Assembly: GCA_947463335.1 (NCBI GenBank)
Contig: CANHRF010000072.1
Location: 1-5,543 of the forward strand
Direction: 5' to 3'
DNA: 5,543 nt
Source: Actinomycetota bacterium
GTDB lineage: Bacteria > Actinomycetota > Actinomycetes > Nanopelagicales > Nanopelagicaceae
The notes beneath the pieces were generated by a model. That model was given only the letters and a program-made list of their open reading frames with translations. It did no database searches and had not been told where the DNA came from. A program made the position numbers and the translations under genes. The number at the start of each line of letters is the position of its first letter. The first letter of the stretch is position 1. Of the stretch, positions 1 to 5,543 are shown piece by piece.

Positions 1-488
1 CCGTCGTCTCCATCCCAATCTGTGCGCTTTAACGCTTTCGCGTGGCGCAATAAAATAATCGGAAAAGTATCCGCGCCAAAATCTAAGAAGAAATCAACGA
101 TTGCGCGATCATCTTTATTTGTCAGCTTCTCTTTTGCTTTTTTGGGAGATAACCACTCAACTTGATCAACTTCTTCAGGGTCTGGCTTACCTGTCTGTAC
201 AGTTGCTTCTGCTGCCCAAAAACGAACTTCTTTTGGTGCGCCTTCTAATTTGTAAACTACTGTTCCGATTTCTGGTCCGAAGATAGATTCGTAACCTGTT
301 TCTTCTTGAATTTCTCGATAGCCAGCTGCGATATGAGATTCGCCTGGTTCAACTTTTCCTTTTGGAAGTGACCAATCGTCATATCTTGGTCGATGGATCA
401 CAGCGATCTCAAGGTCAGCGTTACTTGCTCTGCGCCATAAAACAGCGCCTGCCGCTTGAATTAAAGGTGCCTTAGCTTCCTTCGCCAT
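1..488 (-). CDS. mutT1: MutT1-like Nudix hydrolase / histidine phosphatase fusion (3' end cut by window edge)
   Basis: The reading frame starts at the ATG at 488-486 and stays open to the left edge, giving 162 complete residues. Residues 8-140 form a Nudix domain with a full Nudix box from G44 to Y66 (GKVEPGE, then R58-E59-I60-Q61-E62-E63-T64-G65), which binds the divalent metals. At 144-152 a new strand and the motif IILLRHAKA begin a histidine phosphatase domain, with R148 and H149 as the expected catalytic arginine and phospho-accepting histidine, followed by WDGDD. This order matches actinobacterial MutT1, about 316 residues in Mycobacterium tuberculosis, so roughly half is visible. Characterised MutT1 proteins convert 8-oxo-(d)GTP to the diphosphate and cleave dinucleoside polyphosphates; the substrate here is inferred. 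The protein should be cytosolic: no signal peptide is seen. Its ATG overlaps the ppk TAA by one base, implying translation coupled to ppk. The family is secure; the exact substrate is less so. Confidence 0.9.
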   Translation of the reverse strand, partial: MAKEAKAPLIQAAGAVLWRRASNADLEIAVIHRPRYDDWSLPKGKVEPGESHIAAGYREIQEETGYESIFGPEIGTVVYKLEGAPKEVRFWAAEATVQTGKPDPEEVDQVEWLSPKKAKEKLTNKDDRAIVDFFLDFGADTFPIILLRHAKALKRTDWDGDD

Positions 489-2551
489 TAATGTACTTTC
501 TTGTAACGCTTTATATAGATGCTCTGCAGATCTTGCAGAGGCTCACCCGATGGGCTCTTTGCCACGCGCAACCACTTCTCTTCTGATTGATGCCAACTCG
601 CTGTCTCATCGCTGAGCGAGAGATCAAAGACTTCCTGAAGCGCTGATTTATGTACTTGGCGATCCATTCGAACCAAACTTTCTACACGGCGATCTAAATT
701 GCGGTGCATTAAATCTGCGCTACCGATCCAGTACTCATCGCTTCCTCCATTTGCAAAGTGATAAATCCGTGAGTGCTCAAGAAATCTTCCCAAAATGGAA
801 CGAACTTGGATATTTTCCGATAGACCTTTAATGCCTGGTTTTAGCGAACAGATTCCGCGAATAACCAGATCCACTTTTACTCCAGCTTGCGAGGCGCTAT
901 AGAGCGCTTCCACAAACTCTTCATCGAGCAACGAATTCAATTTCATTTGTATACCGGCTGGCTTACCAGCTTTAGCGTTGGCAATTTCTAAATCGATTTT
1001 CTCCAATAACCCGGTGCGCAGCGTTCGCGGTGCTACCAAAAGGCGCGAGTAAGTTGAGTGTGGAGCAAATCCAGAGAGTTGATTAAATAACTTTGTTAAA
1101 TCTTCGGTGAGGACTGGATCAGTACTTAACAAACCAAGATCTTCATAAAAACGCGCGGTCTTAGGGTTGTAATTTCCGGTGCCCATATGGCAATAAAGTC
1201 GTAAGCCTTGCGCTTCATCGCGAACTACTAAGGAAATCTTGGCGTGGGTTTTAAGTCCCATCAACCCATAAACCACGTGAACTCCTGCTGCTTCAAGTTT
1301 GCGCGCCCAACGCACATTCGCTTGCTCATCGAATCTGGCGCGAATTTCAATAACAGCAAGAACTTGCTTGCCGGCTTCCGCGGCTTCAATTAACGCCTCG
1401 ACGATTGGTGAATCACCTGATGTGCGATACAGCGTCTGCTTAATCGCTAAAACATCGGGATCTTGCGCAGCATGCTGCAAAAACTGGACTACTGATGAGG
1501 TAAATGATTCGTAAGGATGGTGAAGCAAGATCTCACCTTGGCGAATAGCAGCAAAGAATAAATCTGGTTCTTCTGAATCAACTTCACGTAGTGCGGCTAC
1601 GGTGCGGGATCTAAAGGCTGGATATTTCAGTTTTGGTAGATCCAAATCAGCGATCTTCGCTAAGTCTGTCAGATCGAGTGGAGCTGGCAGTGAGAAAACA
1701 TTCGCGGGGTTGATATCTAACTCTTCGCAGAGCGTCTTTAAGAGATGCTCATCAATTCCTTCTTCAATTTCCAGTCGCACTGGAGGGCCAAAACGTCTGC
1801 GGGCTAACTCTTGTTCAAGCGAGTTGAGTAAATCCTCAGAATCTTCTTCTTCGAGTTCAATATCTTGATTTCGCGTGACGCGGAATGTGTAATGATCTTG
1901 AATCAACATTCCCGGAAAGAGTTCCTGCAGATGTATAGCGATCAAATCTTCTAGCGGCAAGAATCTTTTACAGTTTGGCGCCGAACTGACGGCGATCAGC
2001 CTTGAGAGAATTGGTGGCACTTTGACTCTTGCGAAGTATTCTTCGGAGCTCTTTGGATTCTTTACAATCACCGCAAGATTTAGCGAGAGCCCTGAAATAT
2101 ATGGAAATGGATGCGATGGATCTACTGCCAACGGCGTCAGTACTGGAAAGATGCGTTCGCTGAAGATTCGGGAGACATAGTTGCGCTCATCGTTATTTAA
2201 ATGATCCCAATGAATTATCTCGATTTCGTGAGTCTTTAACTCAGGAGCGATCTTCTCTTGAAATAGATTGGCATGTCTCTTTGTTAACTCGCGAACCTTA
2301 ACTGAGATCGCATCTATTAATTCTGCTGGGGTGTATCCCGCTGAGTTAACTAAATTTGGATTTGTTTCTACTTTTCCGAGTACAGATGCCACGCGCACCA
2401 TATAAAACTCATCCAGGTTTGAAGCAAAGATCGTTAAGAATCTAACTCTCTCTAAAAGGGGAATTGATTCATCTTCAGCTAACTCGAGAACGCGCTCATT
2501 AAAGGAGAGCCAACTGATCTCGCGATCGATCAAATGAGCAGCTTCAGGCAT
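488..2551 (-). CDS. ppk: Polyphosphate kinase 1 (PPK1)
   Basis: PPK1 reversibly transfers the terminal phosphate of ATP to inorganic polyphosphate through a phosphohistidine intermediate. The 687-residue product is full length (E. coli PPK has 688). The N-terminal signature REISWLSFNERVL lies at 10-22 and ASNLDEFY at 43-50, with N45 matching the ATP-contacting Asn. By alignment from memory with the E. coli domains, the N domain spans about 1-106, the head domain 107-321, and the two phospholipase-D-like C domains about 322-502 and 503-687. H436 in KTHAK is the expected phosphorylated histidine and H593 in FLEHSR the second catalytic one; their spacing of 157 equals that of H435/H592 in E. coli. 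R376 (YRTS) and R406 (RARFDE) fit the Mg-binding arginines, and CHMGTGNYN is intact at 454-462. No key residue is missing. The start is well fixed: an in-frame TAG sits at 2572-2570, with no other usual start codon between it and the ATG. No strong Shine-Dalgarno is visible. Confidence 0.98.
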   Translation of the reverse strand: MPEAAHLIDREISWLSFNERVLELAEDESIPLLERVRFLTIFASNLDEFYMVRVASVLGKVETNPNLVNSAGYTPAELIDAISVKVRELTKRHANLFQEKIAPELKTHEIEIIHWDHLNNDERNYVSRIFSERIFPVLTPLAVDPSHPFPYISGLSLNLAVIVKNPKSSEEYFARVKVPPILSRLIAVSSAPNCKRFLPLEDLIAIHLQELFPGMLIQDHYTFRVTRNQDIELEEEDSEDLLNSLEQELARRRFGPPVRLEIEEGIDEHLLKTLCEELDINPANVFSLPAPLDLTDLAKIADLDLPKLKYPAFRSRTVAALREVDSEEPDLFFAAIRQGEILLHHPYESFTSSVVQFLQHAAQDPDVLAIKQTLYRTSGDSPIVEALIEAAEAGKQVLAVIEIRARFDEQANVRWARKLEAAGVHVVYGLMGLKTHAKISLVVRDEAQGLRLYCHMGTGNYNPKTARFYEDLGLLSTDPVLTEDLTKLFNQLSGFAPHSTYSRLLVAPRTLRTGLLEKIDLEIANAKAGKPAGIQMKLNSLLDEEFVEALYSASQAGVKVDLVIRGICSLKPGIKGLSENIQVRSILGRFLEHSRIYHFANGGSDEYWIGSADLMHRNLDRRVESLVRMDRQVHKSALQEVFDLSLSDETASWHQSEEKWLRVAKSPSGEPLQDLQSIYIKRYKKVH
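496..501 (-). promoter_or_regulatory. Possible weak ribosome binding site for the mutT1-like gene, inside the ppk 3' end
   Basis: The minus strand reads AGAAAG seven bases before the ATG at 488. It overlaps the ppk codons for K684, K685 and V686. It would pair with the extreme 3' end of 16S rRNA (CTTTCT) rather than with the CCTCC core, so it is a weak site. With a one-base stop/start overlap, initiation probably relies at least partly on ribosomes finishing ppk. The match is short and could be chance. Confidence 0.35.
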
Positions 2552-2562
2552 AGGTTCATCAT
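2530..2562 (-). other. Tiny out-of-frame ORF across the ppk start codon
   Basis: Two tandem ATG codons at 2562 and 2559 lie just upstream of the ppk ATG at 2551 but in another frame. They read MMNLCLKLLI and stop at a TGA 22 bases beyond the first base of ppk. Neither ATG has a clear Shine-Dalgarno, and the true ppk start lacks one too, so competing initiation is conceivable. Ten codons is well within chance, and no product is claimed. Confidence 0.1.
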
Positions 2563-2606
2563 CCCGCGTCTAAGTGAATTTCAAGTAATCGCGATATGTA
2601 CAGGGG
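2552..2606. other. 55-base spacer between the SGNH hydrolase gene and ppk
   Basis: This is the longest non-coding stretch in the window. Read on the minus strand it contains TTGAAATTCAC but no TANNNT-type -10 hexamer at a suitable distance, so no promoter can be supported. An eight-base palindrome, ATCGCGAT, lies at 2588-2595. No G+C-rich stem followed by a T run is present, so no terminator after the SGNH gene can be supported either. The simplest reading is that transcription continues through into ppk. Confidence 0.5.
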
Positions 2607-3383
2607 CTAAACAGGCCAGTTTGTAGGGGTCGGATACTTTGCCGAGCGTCCATCTCCTGATGATTTGCCACGCAAACGGCGCCAAATCCAAGGAAGTGCA
2701 AATGTGAAGAACCAAATAGCAGAGATCAATCGTTTCTTAAGCCAAGGAGTTGGTTTCGCCGGCGGTAATGGGATACGCCAACTTGGATCAAATTGATATC
2801 CCAACCTTTCCAAAAGCGCTTGCGCTACTCGGTGATGGCCTTCAGCATTTAAATGTAAACGATCAAAAGCTAGGAAGCGGCTATCGCTAAAGAAACTTTC
2901 ACCATTAGCGTCGATAACAATCGCACCAACTTCAGCGCCAACTTTGCGAACATTTTTATTGAAATCTCCAAAGCGCGCTGCCCAAACTTCTGAACCGCGT
3001 CCGGTGTTTCCGGTGCGTTCCAGAACGGTAAATAACATCAGCGTTGCACCGGTTGCTGCAGCACGGCGCACCGCTTCGGTATAAAGCCCTTGCGCAACTT
3101 CAGGTTTGTAGCCTGGGCGCAGCGCATCATTTGCTCCAGCGTGAAATGACAATAAAGTCTCGGGTCCGGTGACATAGCCAATCGCAACCGGTAGCTGGTC
3201 TTCGATTACCTGCTTCAGCAACTTGCCACGTACTGCCAAATTTAAATAGGTAAAGTCAGAAGACTCTTGCGCCATCACATCTGCGACGCGATCTGCCCAT
3301 CCGCGGTATTGCCCGTTGACAATAACGTCAGACATTCCTTCGGAGTAAGAATCTCCGCAGACGATTAAGCGATTAAATTTCAT
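2607..3383 (-). CDS. GDSL/SGNH-family hydrolase with a C-terminal hydrophobic segment
   Basis: The 258-residue product is a lipase/esterase-type SGNH hydrolase. The four family blocks are present: the nucleophile block CGDSYSEG at 9-16 with Ser12, Gly53 in NLAVRGK (block II), GAND at 83-86 with Asn85 (block III), and DRLHLNAEGH with Asp174 and His177 (block V), so a functional Ser-His-Asp active site is expected. No signal peptide is visible, which suggests cytoplasmic location. After the catalytic domain (about 1-197) come a proline-rich linker (204-213), a hydrophobic stretch rich in Trp and Phe (about 219-234), and a basic tail RRLRGKSSGDG (235-245). The stretch could contact the membrane or complete the fold. 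Similar small SGNH proteins with this tail are, as I recall, widespread in actinobacteria, but the substrate is unknown to me; deacylation of a lipid, sugar or cell-wall ester is possible. It starts 21 bases after rlmB and ends 55 bases before ppk. Confidence 0.88.
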   Translation of the reverse strand: MKFNRLIVCGDSYSEGMSDVIVNGQYRGWADRVADVMAQESSDFTYLNLAVRGKLLKQVIEDQLPVAIGYVTGPETLLSFHAGANDALRPGYKPEVAQGLYTEAVRRAAATGATLMLFTVLERTGNTGRGSEVWAARFGDFNKNVRKVGAEVGAIVIDANGESFFSDSRFLAFDRLHLNAEGHHRVAQALLERLGYQFDPSWRIPLPPAKPTPWLKKRLISAIWFFTFALPWIWRRLRGKSSGDGRSAKYPTPTNWPV

Positions 3384-3392
3384 TTCGTTGCT

Positions 3393-3398
3393 CTTTCT
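3393..3398 (-). promoter_or_regulatory. Possible weak ribosome binding site for the SGNH hydrolase gene
   Basis: In the 21-base gap after the rlmB stop the minus strand reads AGAAAGAG; the AGAAAG part ends nine bases before the ATG at 3383. It resembles the 5' half of the full anti-16S sequence AGAAAGGAGG with the GGAGG core degraded. The site supports the ATG at 3383 as the start, as does the GDS block falling at the usual 10 residues in. The rest of the gap is A/T-rich and holds no other signal. Confidence 0.4.
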
Positions 3399-3404
3399 TA
3401 ATAT

Positions 3405-4343
3405 TTATTTACGGCGTTGCTCATCAACCCAGAAGAGTGCGATTGATGTTGCCACGCTGGCATTTAAAGATTCAGTGGTCGCACGCATCGGAATTGAAAC
3501 TACTAGGTCGCACTTTTCGCGGACTAATCGAGATAAGCCTTTACCTTCAGAGCCAACCACGATCATTACATTCTCTTTAGCAACTTTCATGCCGCTCAAA
3601 GTTTGATCAGATTCTCCATCTAAACCGATTACAAAACAGCCTAATTTCTTCGCATCTTCAATGGTGCGCGCCATATTTGTTACTTGTGCAACCGGCAGAC
3701 GCGCAGCAGCACCAGCAGATGATTTCCAAGCTGATGCTGTCATTGCCGCGGCGCGACGTTCTGTCATAACAACGCCAGCAGCGCCAAAGGCGGCTGCGCT
3801 TCGCACGATTGCGCCAAGGTTGCGCGGATCGGTTACGCCATCAAGAGCAACAATCAAAATTGGATGGTTAGCGCGTTCGCTAATCTCTTGGAAAGAAGAG
3901 TATTGATATGGCTTAATCGCCAAGATGATTCCCTGGCTATTAGCGCTAATGCCTTCGATTTCTGCGCGGTGGACTTCGCGAATAGGCAGTTGATGGTGCA
4001 GTGCGAGTTGAAGTGATTCGGCAACACGATCATCAACATCAATGCTGCGCGCAACAATTAACTCCGTCGCCGGAACGCTCGCACGCAAAGCTTCAAGCAC
4101 TGCATTGCGGCCTGAAACAATTTCACCTTTTGGTTTTTCGCTACGTCCCGTGCGTGTGCGAGCGGGAGCTTTCTTTTCGGCAGCCTTCTTACGTTTTGCT
4201 GCTGCGTGGTACGGACGATCTTCCGCTTTAGGAGTTGGACCTTTTCCTTCTAAGCGACGCTTATTCTTTCCACCGGTTCCGCCGGTTGGACCTTTCTTAG
4301 AACTGGTTCGAGCTGCGCCACGAGGTTTCGCTGTGCCGGCCAT
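3405..4343 (-). CDS. rlmB: 23S rRNA (guanosine-2'-O-)-methyltransferase, RlmB/TrmH (SpoU) family
   Basis: RlmB transfers a methyl group from S-adenosylmethionine to the 2'-OH of the 23S rRNA guanosine equivalent to G2251 of E. coli, in the peptidyl-transferase P loop. The 312-residue product has a substrate-binding domain beginning at SGRNAVLEAL (77-86) and a SPOUT trefoil-knot domain from about 160. The three SpoU motifs are intact: DGVTDPRNLGAIVRSA (168-183, with N175 and R181), VGSEGKGL (263-270), and IPMRATTESLNASVA (284-298). The first 75 or so residues form a Lys/Arg/Gly/Ala-rich, probably disordered extension absent from E. coli RlmB; it contains LEGKGPTPKAEDR (31-43), which I recall as conserved in actinobacterial homologues. 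The extension probably binds rRNA (inference). The ATG abuts the cysS stop (TAAATG), and a GAGAAG element sits three bases upstream. Target nucleotide specificity is assigned by family resemblance; a related TrmH-type target cannot be excluded. Confidence 0.93.
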   Translation of the reverse strand: MAGTAKPRGAARTSSKKGPTGGTGGKNKRRLEGKGPTPKAEDRPYHAAAKRKKAAEKKAPARTRTGRSEKPKGEIVSGRNAVLEALRASVPATELIVARSIDVDDRVAESLQLALHHQLPIREVHRAEIEGISANSQGIILAIKPYQYSSFQEISERANHPILIVALDGVTDPRNLGAIVRSAAAFGAAGVVMTERRAAAMTASAWKSSAGAAARLPVAQVTNMARTIEDAKKLGCFVIGLDGESDQTLSGMKVAKENVMIVVGSEGKGLSRLVREKCDLVVSIPMRATTESLNASVATSIALFWVDEQRRK

Positions 4344-5543
4344 TTACTTCTCGCTTATCTGTGAGATTGACCAACGTGGCCCTTGTGCTGTGTCTTCAAT
4401 ATTTATTCCTAGCGCTGCAAGTCCATCACGAATCTGATCTGATGCAGCAAAATCTTTACGTTCGCGAGCAGCGGTGCGTTGTGACAACGCTAATTGAATA
4501 ACTCCATCTAACGCATCGGTTAAATCTGCGCCGCCAGAAATTGCAAAGGTGGGATCAAATGGATCGCAACCTAGAACTTCAAGAGCACCACGAATCTCAC
4601 TTGCTGATGCTGCAATAACTGATTTATCACCAGATGTAATTGCGCTATTTCCTAGGCGCAGCGCCTCAGAAATACCCGCTAAAGCAGTTGGTACCGCTAA
4701 ATCATCGTTCATTGCATCAGTAAAGCCTTGTGAGATAACTGGGGTGGGAGCAGCGCCTAATATTTCAGTGGCGCGAGTTAAGAATCCTTCAATGCGTCGG
4801 AAGGCTGTTGCTGATTCGGCCAGTGCTTCGTGAGAAAACTCGAGCATAGATCGGTAATGAGCGCTGCCGAGATACCAACGCAATTCAATTCCGCGAACAG
4901 TCTTTAAGAGTTCTGCAACTTGTAGTGAATTTCCAAGTGACTTGCTCATCTTTTCGCCAGATGCAGTTACCCAAGCGTTGTGCATCCAACGTTTTGAAAA
5001 TGCAAAGCCCGCTGCCTCTGACTGTGCGATCTCATTTTCATGATGCGGGAAGATTAAATCTAAGCCGCCCCCGTGGATATCAAATGCTTCACCGAGATAG
5101 GCATAAGCCATTGCAGAACATTCCAAGTGCCAGCCGGGACGACCTGCACCCCAAGGCGTTGGCCAAGATGGATCTCCAGGCTTTGCCGCTTTCCACAGAG
5201 CAAAATCACGTGGATCTTTCTTAAATGTTTCATCGGCATCTGCGGCAGGAAGTAGATCATCTAGCTTTTGACGAGAGAGGGTTAGATAAGAATTTAATTT
5301 GCGGACTTCAAGATAAACATCTCCGTTGCCGGGAGCATAAGCCGCGCCGCGTTCAATGAGGCTAGCCATCAGCTCAATCATCTGCGTGATGTGGCCAGTT
5401 GCACGTGGTTCGTAAGTAGGTGGTTGCACATTAAGCGCTGCATAAGCATCAGAGAAAGCGCGTTCGTACTTCATTGCAACAGCCCACCACGGTGCTTTTT
5501 CGTGGACTGCCTTGTGCAAAATCTTGTCATCGATATCTGTGAC
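4344..5543 (-). CDS. cysS: Cysteinyl-tRNA synthetase (5' end cut by window edge)
   Basis: CysRS attaches cysteine to tRNA-Cys in the cytoplasm using ATP. The frame is open to the right edge: the first visible residues are VTDIDDKI, a conserved class I CysRS motif near residue 70 in E. coli, so about 65-75 residues with the HIGH motif lie outside. A TTG at 5519 is internal, not the start. Counting from the first visible residue (399 in all), the zinc ligands appear as C142 (HLECSAM), H167 and E171 (FPHHENE), matching E. coli C209/H234/E238, and KMSKS lies at 198-202. The C-terminal half is present, ending with the typical KDFAASDQIRD and EDT..GPRW motifs. Having the full C-terminal domain separates it from MshC, the shorter cysteine ligase of mycothiol synthesis. 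The TAA is directly followed by rlmB. In many actinobacteria ispD and ispF lie upstream; that cannot be seen here. Confidence 0.97.
   Translation of the reverse strand, partial: VTDIDDKILHKAVHEKAPWWAVAMKYERAFSDAYAALNVQPPTYEPRATGHITQMIELMASLIERGAAYAPGNGDVYLEVRKLNSYLTLSRQKLDDLLPAADADETFKKDPRDFALWKAAKPGDPSWPTPWGAGRPGWHLECSAMAYAYLGEAFDIHGGGLDLIFPHHENEIAQSEAAGFAFSKRWMHNAWVTASGEKMSKSLGNSLQVAELLKTVRGIELRWYLGSAHYRSMLEFSHEALAESATAFRRIEGFLTRATEILGAAPTPVISQGFTDAMNDDLAVPTALAGISEALRLGNSAITSGDKSVIAASASEIRGALEVLGCDPFDPTFAISGGADLTDALDGVIQLALSQRTAARERKDFAASDQIRDGLAALGINIEDTAQGPRWSISQISEK
4347..4352 (-). promoter_or_regulatory. Possible weak ribosome binding site for rlmB, inside the cysS 3' end
   Basis: The minus strand reads GAGAAG, overlapping the last cysS codons for Glu and Lys, with only the TAA stop between it and the rlmB ATG. 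A three-base gap is shorter than usual for a Shine-Dalgarno, so it may act mainly to hold ribosomes terminating on cysS for re-initiation. The sequence is also fully explained by the cysS codons. Confidence 0.3.

Noticed and set aside
101..286. Plus-strand frame of 61 residues rich in leucine near the left edge
   Set aside because: It lies opposite the Nudix domain, whose minus-strand frame has a complete Nudix box. The leucine run is the complement of Lys/Glu-rich codons, not a membrane protein.
1299..1868. Plus-strand open frames antisense to ppk (1299-1514 and 1602-1868)
   Set aside because: They lie wholly inside a well-conserved ppk on the other strand, have Ser/Ala-rich composition with no recognisable domain, and no ribosome site is evident. 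They are shadows of the ppk codons.
2552..2580. PhoP-type (PHO box) repeats upstream of ppk
   Set aside because: GGTTCATC on the plus strand and ATTCACTTAG on the minus strand vaguely resemble the Streptomyces PHO-box unit, but they lie on opposite strands, differ from the consensus, and do not form the required direct repeats.
2588..2595. Palindrome ATCGCGAT as an operator in the SGNH/ppk gap
   Set aside because: The symmetry does not extend beyond eight bases, and short palindromes of this kind are common by chance. Nothing ties it to a known regulator.
4001..4437. Overlapping plus-strand frames opposite the rlmB N-terminus (4001-4231 and 4042-4437)
   Set aside because: They mirror the Lys/Arg/Ala-rich rlmB extension; low-complexity coding sequence readily leaves the complementary frame open. 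No domain or start signal supports them.
5060..5519. A cysS start at the TTG at 5519
   Set aside because: The same frame continues upstream to the window edge with the conserved CysRS sequence VTDIDDKI, so the TTG is an internal leucine codon.
4344..5543. MshC (cysteine:glucosaminyl-inositol ligase) instead of CysRS
   Set aside because: MshC is shorter and lacks the anticodon-binding C-terminal region. Here the region after KMSKS is full length and ends with CysRS-type KDFA..D.IRD and EDT motifs.

Overview
The window is a compact, single-direction block: five genes, all on the minus strand, so transcription runs from the right edge to the left edge. In that order they are cysS (cut at its 5' end by the right edge), an rlmB-type 23S rRNA 2'-O-methyltransferase, a GDSL/SGNH hydrolase, ppk (polyphosphate kinase 1), and a Nudix plus histidine-phosphatase fusion of the MutT1 type (cut at its 3' end by the left edge). 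No RNA gene, insertion sequence, CRISPR array or sizeable repeat was seen. The longest non-coding gap is 55 bases.

The likely host is an actinobacterium. The reasons are the cysS-rlmB pair, the RlmB N-terminal extension with its LEGKGPTP motif, the form of the SGNH hydrolase, and ppk beside a Nudix/phosphohistidine-phosphatase fusion, as in mycobacteria (ppk and mutT1 are neighbours there too). Base composition looks near 45-50 % G+C by eye (one counted 60-base stretch gives 48 %), low for the phylum. Low G+C with almost no spacers suggests a streamlined, probably free-living aquatic actinobacterium such as the freshwater acI/Nanopelagicales type. That placement is inference.

Layout: cysS occupies 4344-5543 and its TAA is followed at once by the rlmB ATG. 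rlmB occupies 3405-4343. After 21 bases comes the SGNH hydrolase (2607-3383). After 55 bases comes ppk (488-2551), and its stop codon shares a base with the start of the mutT1-like gene (1-488). Such spacing suggests one transcript, with translational coupling at the cysS/rlmB and ppk/mutT1 junctions.

The genes form two functional groups. cysS and rlmB serve translation (tRNA charging and large-subunit rRNA methylation). ppk and the mutT1-like gene handle phosphate storage and nucleotide clean-up: PPK1 reversibly moves the gamma-phosphate of ATP into polyphosphate, while MutT1-type enzymes act on oxidised nucleoside triphosphates and dinucleoside polyphosphates. The SGNH hydrolase between the groups has no assignable substrate. 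This is mostly a conserved housekeeping region and I found no clear new system. The points most worth checking are the C-terminal hydrophobic segment and tail of the SGNH hydrolase, the motif in the RlmB basic extension, the ppk/mutT1 coupling, and a tiny out-of-frame ORF across the ppk start.
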